A stretch of DNA of 64,000 nucleotides from JANNMJ01 sp031425525 (GTDB lineage Bacteria > Bacteroidota > Bacteroidia > Cytophagales > Hymenobacteraceae), in contig JANPJM010000069.1 of NCBI GenBank assembly GCA_031425525.1, forward strand, positions 124,001 through 188,000. Reading direction: 5' to 3'. The notes beneath the pieces were generated by a model. The model saw only the letters and a list, made by a program, of their open reading frames with translations, had not been told where the DNA came from and made no database searches. How positions within the stretch are numbered: the stretch's first letter is position 1; every line of letters begins with the position of its first letter. A program made the position numbers and the translations under genes. Below are positions 33,383 through 42,177 of the stretch, in pieces.

Positions 33383-35923
33383 TTACTTCACTTTCGGGGT
33401 GCGGGGTTTCGCGGGCCGCTTCGGTTTTGCGGCGGCAGCGTCGGGCGCTGGCGCGGCCACCTCTGGCGCGGCGGCAACCGACGGCGGCGGAGCGACTGGT
33501 TTCGCCGTCGCTTTGGCCGGTGTTTTCGCCGTTGACTTTTTCGGAGTTGCCGGTGTCGCCGGCGCCTTACGCGCCGGTTTGGCAGGGGATACCTCCGGCG
33601 CCGCAACCGGTGCGGCGGCGGCCGGTGGCACCACCACCGGCACGACCGCTGGCATAACTGCCGCCTTCCCAACTCCCGCAGCGGCGCCACCCAACGCACT
33701 CAGCAAGGCGCCTACGCCCGCTTTCTTCACCGCCCGCGCCGCCGTTGCGCGCTCGACGGGCGTGGCCACCGGCCCCTGCGCTTTGGCCCGGCCCGGCGTG
33801 CGGGGCGCCCGTGGCTGGGCCGGAGTTTGCGGCGCAGCAACCGGCGTTGGCAGCGTACGGGCGGGGGGCGCAACCGCAGTTACTTCCACCGCTACCGGCT
33901 CAAAAGTGGCATTTTCCACCGGCGCGTCGGTTGGCGCGGCCGTCGGCTGGCGCAACACCTTGACCGGCCGCGAGGTACCCGTTTCGGCGGCGCCCGCTAC
34001 CACGCCTTTTTGCTTGCTGCCCGACCGTTGCGGTGTGCGCGGCTGCGCCGTATTGGGCTGCGTGGCGGGGGTGGCCTCTTCCGGCGACTTCACCTTTTGC
34101 AGCGTCAGTTTCTTGGCCCCGCCGGCACCCGCCGTGCGGCCCCGTCCGCCCCGCTCGCCGTTGCGCTCGGACTTGCGAGGCGGCGCGTTGGGTGAGGTGG
34201 CCGTAGATGGCGTTTCCAACGTCGTTTCCAGCGCCACTTCTTCGGCCGGAGTGGGCTCGAAATCGGTGGTGTCGGCTTGCTCGGTCGGCTCGTCGTTGAG
34301 GGCGATTTCGGCGGCGGCTTCCGCCCCGGCTTGCAGCTCGTCGGCTAATTCAGCGAAGGAGTCGTCGACATCCGAATACTCGTTTTCGTCGCCCGACGGC
34401 ACGAAGGCCGTTTCACCGTCGCGGCGCTGCTTGTGGCGGCGACCGCCCCGGCGACCCCGGCGCTTTTTGGCGGCGCTCCCAGCGGTGGCGTCCAAGTTTT
34501 CAGCGGCGTTGGCCGACGTACCGGCTTCGGTTGCGCTTTCATCCGTAGGCTCTTCTGCCAGAGTAGCCTCCACCGGTAACGGCGCGTCGTGGCGGTCACG
34601 ACGGTCGCGCCCGCCCCGGCCTCGGCGGCTGCCCCGGCGGCCTTCGCGGCGCTCATCCGTAGGCGCGGCAGCATCCGGAGAAGATATTTCCGCCGATGCC
34701 GGAGCTGGAACTTGCGGCTCCGTCGTCGTCGGCTCGGCCGGCGTCACGGTGCGCGGCGGCAATGCCACCCGAATGATCGGCTTTATCGGCCGAATCTCGC
34801 GGGTTGAAGGAGGAGGGCCGCTCGGTATAGAGGCACCTGTGGTTGGGCTGATGGGCGTAATCGACGAACTGGCCGGTATCGCGGCAATGCTGTCGCGGCG
34901 CGGCGCCGTGGCAGCCGGCGCGGGCACCGCTACCCGCTTGGGCCGGGCGCCCACGAGTTGGGCCACCAGCGCTGCGTTTTCCGAATCCGTAGCAAACCCC
35001 TGCGCCGCCAGCGCATCCAGCTTATCGAGGGTCGCGAGCAGAAACTGCTGATGCGCCTCGCCGGTCGGGTTGGCGGAACGATGCGCCAACGCCCGGTCGA
35101 TTTCGGCCCACGCCAGACGAGCGTCGGCAAACTCACCATCGAACCACGCCCCCACGAACTTGCCGAAAATGTACTCTTCCGCCAGCGGCGACGGGTGCAG
35201 CATGTCGGCGGCGAAAAACCGGTAATCGCGCAGATCATCCAGCAGCAGCTCGTACGCCGGGAAGTACGCCACCTCGCGAATCATCCCCGCCAGGTGGTGG
35301 CACGCGAGCCGCAACGTCGATTTACTCACGCTCGACCCTTCGAGCGTTTCCTTGCGGTGGCGTACTGGGCTCACCGTCAGCACCACGCGCAAGTTGGGGT
35401 TGAGCCGCAGCAGCCACGAGTGCATCTCGGCGAAGCTCACCACAATCTCCTGCACACTCAGCAGCGTTTTGCGGAAGATGCTCCCTGGCTGCTTGTGGCA
35501 GTTCGCGACTACCTCATCATCGAGGCGCCACGCCCAGGCAGTGCCCATCGTGAGCACCAGCGCATCGGCGGTGCGCACAAAATCGCGCACTTCGGCGAGC
35601 TTGGCCTCCACTACGGCGTGCAGCTCTTCGGGGGTGGCGCCGCTCAAACCGGAGGGCACGTCGTACGAAAACCAGCGCCCATCGCGCTCCACGGCACGAT
35701 CGCTGAGGTCGTAATCGTCGGCGCCGCACGCGACGGTCAGCAGCCGGCACGCCGCCACCGGGTTCAGGATAGTGCCGAACGGGTTTTCGAGTACCGGCAG
35801 CCGCGCGGCGCGCAACTGCTTACCAAGTACCGCCGCAAAACAGGAGCCTACCGTCAGGATGCGCGCACCGGGCGGCAAGGGCGTCGCCGGCGGGGCGACG
35901 GATAATTCAGTCCGAAACGTCAT
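33383..35923 (-). CDS. GSCFA-domain protein with a long low-complexity tail
   Basis: 846 residues. The first ~330 form a GSCFA domain: the diagnostic GSCFA at residues 26-30 in RILTVGSCFAAVLGKQL, NPFGTILNPVAA, LTMGTAWAWRL, NCHKQPGSIF, VVLTVSPVRHRKE and FFAADMLHPSPLAEEYIF (Asp/His typical of SGNH-like hydrolases). The remaining ~500 residues are Pro/Ala/Thr/Lys-rich with short Arg/Gly-rich (RREGRRGSRRGRGGRDRRDR) and acidic segments, unlike usual GSCFA proteins of about 320 residues. The tail is basic at the end (TPKKSTAKTPAKATAK), suggesting nucleic-acid or polyanion contact. Enzymatic role unknown. Confidence 0.88.
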   Translation of the reverse strand: MTFRTELSVAPPATPLPPGARILTVGSCFAAVLGKQLRAARLPVLENPFGTILNPVAACRLLTVACGADDYDLSDRAVERDGRWFSYDVPSGLSGATPEELHAVVEAKLAEVRDFVRTADALVLTMGTAWAWRLDDEVVANCHKQPGSIFRKTLLSVQEIVVSFAEMHSWLLRLNPNLRVVLTVSPVRHRKETLEGSSVSKSTLRLACHHLAGMIREVAYFPAYELLLDDLRDYRFFAADMLHPSPLAEEYIFGKFVGAWFDGEFADARLAWAEIDRALAHRSANPTGEAHQQFLLATLDKLDALAAQGFATDSENAALVAQLVGARPKRVAVPAPAATAPRRDSIAAIPASSSITPISPTTGASIPSGPPPSTREIRPIKPIIRVALPPRTVTPAEPTTTEPQVPAPASAEISSPDAAAPTDERREGRRGSRRGRGGRDRRDRHDAPLPVEATLAEEPTDESATEAGTSANAAENLDATAGSAAKKRRGRRGGRRHKQRRDGETAFVPSGDENEYSDVDDSFAELADELQAGAEAAAEIALNDEPTEQADTTDFEPTPAEEVALETTLETPSTATSPNAPPRKSERNGERGGRGRTAGAGGAKKLTLQKVKSPEEATPATQPNTAQPRTPQRSGSKQKGVVAGAAETGTSRPVKVLRQPTAAPTDAPVENATFEPVAVEVTAVAPPARTLPTPVAAPQTPAQPRAPRTPGRAKAQGPVATPVERATAARAVKKAGVGALLSALGGAAAGVGKAAVMPAVVPVVVPPAAAAPVAAPEVSPAKPARKAPATPATPKKSTAKTPAKATAKPVAPPPSVAAAPEVAAPAPDAAAAKPKRPAKPRTPKVK

Positions 35924-36066
35924 CGTAACGCGAGATGGAGGCGCGGCACGGTCGGGGAGGGGTTCCCCGGCCAGCGCAGCCGTTAGACAAATGTAGGGCT
36001 GACGGTGCGCCGAACCGCATTTGCGTGTTCGGCCACAGCATTCGCTTTTCTAAAGCATTCGCTCGT

Positions 36067-36210
36067 CCGGGGCTCCGCCCCGGCACGAACCGAAACACCG
36101 GGGGCTGTGCCCCCGACGCGTAGCTCGGATGAAATCTTCCGCGCGGGCTACGGTGGGGGGCACAGCCCCCAGATTCCGATTCGCTTTCGCTACAGGGCGC
36201 AGCCCCATGC
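36067..36210. repeat. Cluster of GC-rich palindromes upstream of the GSCFA gene
   Basis: CGGGGGCTGTGCCCCCG (36099-36115) and TGGGGGGCACAGCCCCCA (36154-36171) are each palindromic and also complementary to one another. Further small palindromes (GGGGCTCCGCCCC, GGGCGCAGCCCC) lie on either side. Together they occupy most of the 390-bp gap between the GSCFA start and the rplI terminator. No gene was seen in the gap. Confidence 0.65.
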
Positions 36211-36242
36211 GGGCGGTACCGTGGGGTGAGCGCGTACCACGC

Positions 36243-36282
36243 AAAAACGGCCCGGCCGCGCAAGCTGCGCAACCGGGCCGTT
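36243..36282 (-). terminator. Rho-independent terminator of the rpsF-rpsR-rplI operon
   Basis: AACGGCCCGG (36246-36255) pairs with CCGGGCCGTT (36273-36282); an inner GCGCA/TGCGC stem sits in the loop. On the minus strand the stem runs into a T stretch (36243-36247), about 30 nt after the rplI stop. Confidence 0.87.
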
Positions 36283-36314
36283 CATCGTTTTCAACAAACG
36301 GGAAGGCGAACCGA

Positions 36315-36758
36315 CTACTCGGCCACTACCCGGAATTTCACCGGGTGCTTCACGTCCTTGTGCAGGTTGATGGTGGCGGTGTACTCGCCCAGCTCCTTGA
36401 TGCCTTCTGGCAGATCGACGCGCTTACGGTCGATATCGAACCCTTTGGCTTTCAGCGCATCGGCGAGCTGGAGGCTCGTAACGCGGCCGAAAATGCGGCC
36501 GTTTTCACCGGCTTTGGCTTTCAGGTCGAGCGTGATGTCCCCGATTTTCTCGGCGAGCATCGCGGCGTCCAAGCGGATTTTCTCCGCCTTGTGCGCGGCT
36601 TGCTTGGTGTTCTCGGCCACCACTTTCTTCGCCGATTCCGTGGCCATCACGGCCAAACCCTGCGGCAACAGGAAATTACGGCCGTAGCCGGGACGAACGG
36701 TGACGATATCGTTCTTATCGCCGACGTGCTTGACGTCCTCTTTGAGAATGACTTGCAT
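36315..36758 (-). CDS. rplI: 50S ribosomal protein bL9
   Basis: 147 residues: MQVILKEDVKHVGDKNDIV then TVRPGYGRNFLLPQGLAVMA (the L9 signature), a long central helix (KVVAENTKQAAHKAEKIRLD) and the C-terminal 23S-binding domain (GRIFGRVTSLQLADALKAKG). Last gene of the rpsF-rpsR-rplI operon. The gap to rpsR holds a word-type inverted repeat, unusual in a ribosomal operon. Confidence 0.97.
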   Translation of the reverse strand: MQVILKEDVKHVGDKNDIVTVRPGYGRNFLLPQGLAVMATESAKKVVAENTKQAAHKAEKIRLDAAMLAEKIGDITLDLKAKAGENGRIFGRVTSLQLADALKAKGFDIDRKRVDLPEGIKELGEYTATINLHKDVKHPVKFRVVAE

Positions 36759-36760
36759 TT

Positions 36761-36848
36761 TTTAGTTTATGGTTTTAAGTTTTTAGTTTTTAGTCAGAAG
36801 GCCGAACTTAGTCGATCTAAACACTTATAAACTAAACCCTAAACACGA
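36761..36848. repeat. Word-type inverted repeat (TTTAGTTTATGG) between rpsR and rplI
   Basis: TTTAGTTTAT (36761-36770) is complementary to ATAAACTAAA (36827-36836). Around them TTTTAGTTTTTAG words on the left face CTAAACCCTAAACAC words on the right. The arms are AT-rich and stand out from the GC-rich genes. The words TTTTTAGTTTATGGT and CTAAACCCTAAAC recur in the actD-actE element at 44.4 kb. Confidence 0.8.
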
Positions 36849-36849
36849 C

Positions 36850-37119
36850 TTATTTCAACGCATCAGCCACGTACGGCAGGATGGCCAGGTGGCGCGCACG
36901 CGCTACCGCTTGACTCAACTTGCGCTGATACTTGAGGCTCGTGCCGGTGAGGCGGCGCGGCAGGATGCGGCCCTGCTCATTGAGGAATTTCAGCAGAAAG
37001 TCACCGTCTTTGTAGTCGATGAACTTGATGCCCGACTTCTTGAAGCGGCAGTACTTCTTGCGCTGATCCTGCTGCTTGTTACGGTCGTTGTTGCGGTTGT
37101 TACGATCTGGCGTACGCAT
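36850..37119 (-). CDS. rpsR: 30S ribosomal protein bS18
   Basis: 89 residues: a basic, Asn/Arg-rich N-terminus (RTPDRNNRNNDRNKQQDQRK), then KKYCRFKKSGIKFIDYKDGD, LLKFLNEQGRILPRRLTGTS and LKYQRKLSQAVARARHLAIL then PYVAD, the complete S18 signature. Lies between rpsF (21 nt upstream) and rplI, the standard order. Confidence 0.97.
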   Translation of the reverse strand: MRTPDRNNRNNDRNKQQDQRKKYCRFKKSGIKFIDYKDGDFLLKFLNEQGRILPRRLTGTSLKYQRKLSQAVARARHLAILPYVADALK

Positions 37120-37140
37120 ACTCGTTTCAGATTAAAAAGC

Positions 37141-37512
37141 TTAAGCTTCCTCGCTCACCGGCGCGGCAACTTTGTTGAACTCGCCTTTGCGGCGGCGCTC
37201 GGCGTACACCACGGCGTGCTTATCGAGCGCGACCGTCAGGAAGCGCAGCACGCGCTCGTCGCGGCGGAAGGCGAGCTCCAGCACATCGACGGCGTTGGTG
37301 GCGCCCACCGTATACTCCAGCAAGAAGTAGTGGCCGGTGCCTTTTTTCTGAATCGGGTACGCCAGTTGGCGTAAGCCCATCGACTCCTCGTAGAGGAGGT
37401 CGGCGCTGTTTTCCTTCAGCACCTGCTTGAACTTCTCGGCCACCTCCGTCACCTGCGACTCGCTCAACACGGGCGTCAGGATGAAGATGGTCTCGTACTG
37501 CTTAACCTGCAT
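37141..37512 (-). CDS. rpsF: 30S ribosomal protein bS6
   Basis: 123 residues from ATG 37512: MQVKQYETIFILTPVLSESQ, then EESMGLRQLAYPIQKKGTGH YFLLEYT in order, and ERVLRFLTVALDKHAVVYAE, all S6. An upstream in-frame TTG would add ten residues not typical of S6. A TACCTTTG promoter lies 61 nt upstream and should drive rpsF-rpsR-rplI. Confidence 0.96.
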   Translation of the reverse strand: MQVKQYETIFILTPVLSESQVTEVAEKFKQVLKENSADLLYEESMGLRQLAYPIQKKGTGHYFLLEYTVGATNAVDVLELAFRRDERVLRFLTVALDKHAVVYAERRRKGEFNKVAAPVSEEA

Positions 37513-37573
37513 TGGGGCGGGATTAAGGGTTGGAGTGGACAATAATTCCGTTTGGGGTCAGCCAAACGGGCCG

Positions 37574-37581
37574 CAAAGGTA
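37574..37581 (-). promoter_or_regulatory. -7 promoter element of the rpsF operon
   Basis: Minus strand reads TACCTTTG (exact TAnnTTTG), 61 nt before the rpsF ATG. The longer leader than at other genes leaves room for regulation; a small inverted pair CGTTTGG/CCAAACG lies just downstream (about 37549-37569). Confidence 0.6.
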
Positions 37582-37730
37582 CGGCTTATCAGCGTGTTGC
37601 CCAACACAATGGCCCAGATAGTTGTTGAGGTATGGAAAAACGGCCTTTAGACCCATTCTAAACTGGTCATCGAAACCGCATCTTTTCCGTGGAACGTACC
37701 GGTTTCTTTGGCCCGTAAATGTTCGGCGCC

Positions 37731-37738
37731 TACCTTTG
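37731..37738 (+). promoter_or_regulatory. -7 promoter element of the alternative complex III operon
   Basis: TACCTTTG, exact TAnnTTTG match, 46 nt before ATG 37785. It lies downstream of an earlier in-frame ATG (37719), which argues against that ATG as the actA start. Confidence 0.62.
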
Positions 37739-37784
37739 CCCGCCGTTACAGAGTGCGTTTTTGCTCTACCTAACGCCCGTCCGT

Positions 37785-39026
37785 ATGACTCCTGCCCGAC
37801 TGTTGGTCGCTGCGCGTACCCTCTTTCTCGCCGCCTGCTGCACTTTCCTGACGCTCGACGCCCGTGCGCAGGGCGATGGCATCCCCACCGATGATGCGAC
37901 TATCTCGGCGGGGGACGCTATTTTCAAAGGCAATTGTGCCCAGTGCCACGCCATCAATGAAGTGGTGGTTGGCCCTGCCCTGAAGGATATTCACAAACGG
38001 CAGAAATTGTCGTGGCTGATTCCGTGGATCAAGAATTCGTCGAAAATGGTGGCCTCCGGCGATGCCCACGCTGTGGAGGTGTACAACCAGTATGCGAAGC
38101 AGCAGATGCCGTCGTTCGCACTCTCGGATGCCGAGATCACGTCGGTCATTGCCTGGGTGAAGAAGGAGTCGGCCGCGCCGGCTGCCGTAGCTGTCACCCA
38201 GAATATTGGTGATCCTCCAGTATCCCCTCCCGGTGATAAAGGCGCCGGCGAATACCTCGATCTCCTGCTCATCGCGCTCGTGGTAGTGCTGATCGTGCTG
38301 GTGGTGACGCTTCTCATCATCGCCAACATCCTGACTTCCACGCTCAAAGGGCGTTCCGATTTGAGTGAGGAAGATGTCGAGCAAATCAACCAGCAAACCA
38401 ACTGGGAGAAGATTTACAAGTCGCGCGCCGTACGCGGGCTGGTAGCGCTCATTTTCGTGGTGGTTATCATTGATGTCTCGCTCGACGAGGCGCTTGGCAT
38501 CGGTATTCAGCAGGGCTACCAACCGACGCAACCCATCGCGTTTTCGCACAAGCTGCACGCTGGGGAGCATCAGATCAACTGCGCATACTGCCACACGTCG
38601 GTGTACAAAGGCAAATCGGCCAATATCCCGTCGGCCAACATCTGTATGAACTGCCACTCGCAGATCAAAACGGAGTCGCCGCAGATTCAGAAGATTTACA
38701 AAGCCATCGAGCAGAACAAGCCCATCGAATGGGTGCGCGTGCATAACCTGCCCGATCTGGCGTATTTCAACCACTCGCAGCACACGGTGGCCGGTGGCCT
38801 GAAATGCCAGCAGTGCCACGGCGCCATCGAGGAGATGGAAGTGGTGTATCAGTACTCGCCCCTCACGATGGGCTGGTGCATCAACTGCCACCGCGAGTAC
38901 CCGCTGAAAACGAAAGACAACGGCTACTACACGAAGCTCCAGCAGCTCCACGATACGCAGAACGCTGGTGCCGCCTTCACGGTATCGTCGAACGGCGGGA
39001 CCGAATGCTCGAAGTGCCATTATTAG
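37785..39026 (+). CDS. actA: Alternative complex III multiheme cytochrome c subunit ActA with extra N-terminal heme domain
   Basis: 413 residues with six CxxCH heme sites: CAQCH in an N-terminal mono-heme domain (GDAIFKGNCAQCHAINEVVV), then CAYCH, CMNCH, CQQCH, CINCH and CSKCH in the pentaheme domain typical of ActA. A signal sequence (LVAARTLFLAACCTFLTLDA) and two internal hydrophobic helices (YLDLLLIALVVVLIVLVVTL and AVRGLVALIFVVVIIDV) anchor it. ActA relays electrons from quinol oxidation toward cytochrome c or the oxidase. The N-terminal mono-heme domain joined through a helix is additional to the standard five-heme unit. First gene of actABCDEF. Confidence 0.93.
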   Translation: MTPARLLVAARTLFLAACCTFLTLDARAQGDGIPTDDATISAGDAIFKGNCAQCHAINEVVVGPALKDIHKRQKLSWLIPWIKNSSKMVASGDAHAVEVYNQYAKQQMPSFALSDAEITSVIAWVKKESAAPAAVAVTQNIGDPPVSPPGDKGAGEYLDLLLIALVVVLIVLVVTLLIIANILTSTLKGRSDLSEEDVEQINQQTNWEKIYKSRAVRGLVALIFVVVIIDVSLDEALGIGIQQGYQPTQPIAFSHKLHAGEHQINCAYCHTSVYKGKSANIPSANICMNCHSQIKTESPQIQKIYKAIEQNKPIEWVRVHNLPDLAYFNHSQHTVAGGLKCQQCHGAIEEMEVVYQYSPLTMGWCINCHREYPLKTKDNGYYTKLQQLHDTQNAGAAFTVSSNGGTECSKCHY

Positions 39027-39144
39027 TCGGTTGGTCGAATGGTAGTTGGTCTTTTTGACCAAGCTACTGCCCGACACTGCTGATGTTCAACTGAATTTTA
39101 ACAGGTTCTAGTACCAGCCGACTACCGTACTCAGTACCAACCGA
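39026..39144. repeat. Word-type inverted repeat (GTCGGTTGGT) between actA and actB
   Basis: Left arm 39026-39050 has GTCGGTTGGT and GGTAGTTGGT. Right arm 39113-39144 has ACCAGCCGACTACC and ACCAACCGAC. The arms are imperfectly complementary around a 62-nt less ordered centre. The left arm begins on the last base of the actA stop and the right arm ends 5 nt before the actB ATG. Confidence 0.75.
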
Positions 39145-39149
39145 CCAAG

Positions 39150-42100
39150 ATGCAAGAGACCATTAAGTACTGGAAGGGCTACGAAGAGCTCGAGCAGCAC
39201 CCGGAGTTCGTCCAGCACGCCCACAATGAGTTTCCGGAGTTTCTGCCCCTCGCCGAAAAGAACGAGGACGGTGGCACTTCGCGCCGCGATTTCCTCAAGC
39301 TGATGGGTTTCGGCCTCGGCGCCGCTACCCTCGCTTCGTGTGAGGCGCCCGTGCGCAAGGCTATTCCGTGGCTCAACAAGCCTGAAACGGTCGATCCGAC
39401 CATTTCCAACTTCTACGCCTCGACCTATTTCACGGGTAATGAGTACGTGGCGGTGTTGGTTAAGAACCGCGACGGCCGGCCGATCAAGGTGGAAGGCAAT
39501 CCGATGTCGCCGGTGACGAAAGGCGGCACCTCGGCCCGTGCGCAGGCCTCGATTCTGAGCCTGTACGACGAAGGTCGCGCCCGTGGCCCGATGCAGGGCG
39601 GCAAAGCTGCCGACTGGAAAACCGTTGACGCCGCCATCCGCCAGCAACTCGCGGCGGCCGGGGGCAAGACGGTGGCGCTCGTGACGGGCACCATCATCTC
39701 GCCGACGACCAAGAAAGCTATCGCTGAATTTGCGGCGCGCTACCCCAGCTTCCGGCACGTGATGTACGACGCCAACTCGGCGTCGGCGCTGCTGAAAGCC
39801 AACGGCGGCGTAGTGCCGGGCTACGATTTCTCGAAAGCCGACGTAGTGGTGAGCATCGGCGCCGATTTCCTCGGCGCCTGGATTTCGCCCGTCGAATACT
39901 CGTGGCATTGGGCGCAGAAGCGGAAGCTGAAGCGCGAAAATCCTGAAATGTCGCGGCTGTTTCAGTTCGAGCCCTTGCTCTCGCTGACCGGCGCCAACGC
40001 CGACGTACGCGCCGCCGTGAAGCCGTCGCAGTTGCCGGCCGTTGCCGCCGCGCTGTACGGCGCCGTGGTAGGTGGTGGCGGTGGAGCCAGCATCAACAAA
40101 ACCGCTGACAGCGCCATCGCGCGGGCAGCGGAAGAGTTGAAAGGGGCGCGGGGCCGCGCATTGGTCGTGTGCGGTACTAACGACCTGGCTTCCCAGACGC
40201 TGGTAGCCGATCTGAACCGCGCCCTCGGCGCGGAAGGTGCCACCATCGGCGCGCCGAGCTACGTGCGCCAGGGCGACGACGCCGCCATGCTGGCGCTGAT
40301 TCAGCAGATGAATGCCGGCCAAGTGGGCGCCGTGCTGGTCGCGGGCTGCAACCCGGCATACGACCACCCGCAAGCCGCCGAGTTCAAGGCCGGTTTGGGT
40401 CAAGTGGGCCTCAAAGTGTCGTTCGCCGATCGCCTCGACGAAACCGCTAAGCTCTGCGATTTCCTGACGCCCGACGCGCATTACCTCGAATCGTGGAACG
40501 ACTTTGAACCGCGCCGGGGCTCGTTGAGCCTATCGCAGCCGGTCATTACGCCGCTCTTCGATACGCGTCAGTTTCCGGAATCGCTCCTGCACTGGGCCGG
40601 CAACAACACCAGCTACTACGATTACCTGCGCACTGCGTGGGCGGGCATCAACTGGGATCAGGCCGTTCACGACGGTGTAGTGGAAGGCGGTGCCGGGTTG
40701 CTCACCGTTACGGCCCAAACCAACCCGATGAGCGCGGCCGCCGCGCTGTCGGCGGCTGGTCAGGGCGCCGGTTCGGGCACCGAGCTGGTGATTTACGAAT
40801 CGGTGCAGATCGGCTTCGGCGGCATCGAAGCCAACAACCCGTGGTTGCAGGAACTGCCCGATCCCATCTCGAAGAATACTTGGGAAAACTACCTCGCCGT
40901 GCCGCGTGCGCTGGCGAAAACCGTTGGCGTTGAGCAGGGCGACTACGTGAGCGTAACGGCCAACGGCAAGTCGATCACGCTGCCGGTGCTGTTGCAGCCG
41001 GGAATGGAAGCCAACACGGTGGCCGTGGCGATGGGCTACGGCCGTACGGCGGCGGGCAAAGTCGGCGATAACGCCGGTGCCAACGCTTACCCGCTGGTTT
41101 CGGTGAGCGACGGTGGCCTTATCTTCGGCGCAACGGGCGTCAAAATCGCCAAAGCCGACAAGAAGCGCACGGAGTTGGCCCAAACCCAGACGCACCACAC
41201 GATCATGGATCGGCTGGTGGTGCAGGAATCGACGCTCTCGAAGTACCGCGAAAACCGCAACGAAGTAACCGAGTACGAAAAACTCGCCACCGCCGACGGC
41301 CCGCAGCCGCCGAGCCGTGTGTCGTTGTGGCAAGATTACGCCTACAACAACCACCATTGGGGGATGGTCATCGACCTGAACTCGTGCATCGGTTGCTCGG
41401 CGTGTACGGTGGCGTGTCAGGCCGAAAACAACGTGGCTGTGGTAGGTCGCCAGGAAGTGGTGAACCGCCGCGAAATGTCGTGGTTGCGCATCGACCGTTA
41501 CTACACCGCCGTCGATCACGAAGCGAAGGATTACACCACGATGGAAGACGCGGCGGATCAGCCGCAAGTCGTGTTCCAGCCGCTGATGTGCCAGCATTGC
41601 AACCACGCCCCCTGCGAAACGGTGTGCCCGGTACTCGCCACCACCCACAGCACCGAAGGTCTCAACCAGATGACCTACAACCGGTGCGTCGGCACGAAGT
41701 ATTGCGCCAACAACTGCCCGTATAAAGTCCGCCGATTCAACTGGTTCTCCTACACCGACGACGACCGTTTTGCCACCGCGAACGCGCACATGCGCAGCGA
41801 CCTAGGCCGGATGGTACTCAACCCGGACGTAACCGTCCGGGCGCGCGGCGTGATGGAGAAATGCTCGATGTGCGTGCAGCGCATCCAACTCGGCAAGCTC
41901 GACGCCAAGAAAGAGAAGCGCCGCCCGAAAGACGGCGAGATCGTGACGGCCTGCGCCCAAGCGTGCCCCACGGAGGCAATCCTGTTCGGCGATATGGCCG
42001 ACCCGGAAAGCCGCATCACCAAAGTGCTCAATGAGCAGCACCGCGAGCGCGCTTTCCACGTGCTCGAAGAATTGAACGTGCAGCCGAACATCACCTACCT

Positions 42101-42173
42101 GACCAAAATTCGCAACGGCGAGGTGATGGACTCGATCATCAAGAAGGACGCAGGTAAAAAACAACCGGCTTAA
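39150..42173 (+). CDS. actB: Alternative complex III iron-sulfur subunit ActB (molybdopterin-oxidoreductase-like)
   Basis: 1007 residues. Near the N-terminus SRRDFLKLMGFGLGAATLAS then Cys64 combines a twin-arginine motif (Arg45-46) with a lipobox-like Cys. The large middle part is a molybdopterin-oxidoreductase-like domain (PIKVEGNPMSPVTKGGTSAR, DFLTPDAHYLESWNDFEPRR) that lacks cofactor in characterised ActB. The C-terminal ferredoxin domain has CIGCSACTVACQAENN, CQHCNHAPCETVCPV, CVGTKYCANNCPYKVRR and CSMCVQRIQ with CAQACPTEAI, giving ligands for several clusters. It conducts electrons within complex III and is exported. Flanked on both sides by word-type repeats. Confidence 0.95.
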   Translation: MQETIKYWKGYEELEQHPEFVQHAHNEFPEFLPLAEKNEDGGTSRRDFLKLMGFGLGAATLASCEAPVRKAIPWLNKPETVDPTISNFYASTYFTGNEYVAVLVKNRDGRPIKVEGNPMSPVTKGGTSARAQASILSLYDEGRARGPMQGGKAADWKTVDAAIRQQLAAAGGKTVALVTGTIISPTTKKAIAEFAARYPSFRHVMYDANSASALLKANGGVVPGYDFSKADVVVSIGADFLGAWISPVEYSWHWAQKRKLKRENPEMSRLFQFEPLLSLTGANADVRAAVKPSQLPAVAAALYGAVVGGGGGASINKTADSAIARAAEELKGARGRALVVCGTNDLASQTLVADLNRALGAEGATIGAPSYVRQGDDAAMLALIQQMNAGQVGAVLVAGCNPAYDHPQAAEFKAGLGQVGLKVSFADRLDETAKLCDFLTPDAHYLESWNDFEPRRGSLSLSQPVITPLFDTRQFPESLLHWAGNNTSYYDYLRTAWAGINWDQAVHDGVVEGGAGLLTVTAQTNPMSAAAALSAAGQGAGSGTELVIYESVQIGFGGIEANNPWLQELPDPISKNTWENYLAVPRALAKTVGVEQGDYVSVTANGKSITLPVLLQPGMEANTVAVAMGYGRTAAGKVGDNAGANAYPLVSVSDGGLIFGATGVKIAKADKKRTELAQTQTHHTIMDRLVVQESTLSKYRENRNEVTEYEKLATADGPQPPSRVSLWQDYAYNNHHWGMVIDLNSCIGCSACTVACQAENNVAVVGRQEVVNRREMSWLRIDRYYTAVDHEAKDYTTMEDAADQPQVVFQPLMCQHCNHAPCETVCPVLATTHSTEGLNQMTYNRCVGTKYCANNCPYKVRRFNWFSYTDDDRFATANAHMRSDLGRMVLNPDVTVRARGVMEKCSMCVQRIQLGKLDAKKEKRRPKDGEIVTACAQACPTEAILFGDMADPESRITKVLNEQHRERAFHVLEELNVQPNITYLTKIRNGEVMDSIIKKDAGKKQPA

Positions 42174-42177
42174 TTTA

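Noticed and set aside
32820..35051. 743-codon forward frame
   Set aside because: Antisense to the DUF255 and GSCFA genes; Ala/Gly/Ser-rich composition reflects GC-rich codon bias, not a protein family.
37719..37784. Upstream ATG as the actA start
   Set aside because: It lies before the TACCTTTG promoter and gives a poor N-terminus; ATG 37785 starts a signal peptide.
37770..39077. 435-codon reverse frame
   Set aside because: Antisense shadow of actA, whose heme motifs are unambiguous.
39108..40481. 457-codon reverse frame
   Set aside because: Antisense shadow of actB.
39150..42173. ActB as a true molybdopterin enzyme
   Set aside because: The fusion with a multi-cluster ferredoxin domain and the actABCDEF context identify the complex III subunit, which is known to lack the molybdenum cofactor.
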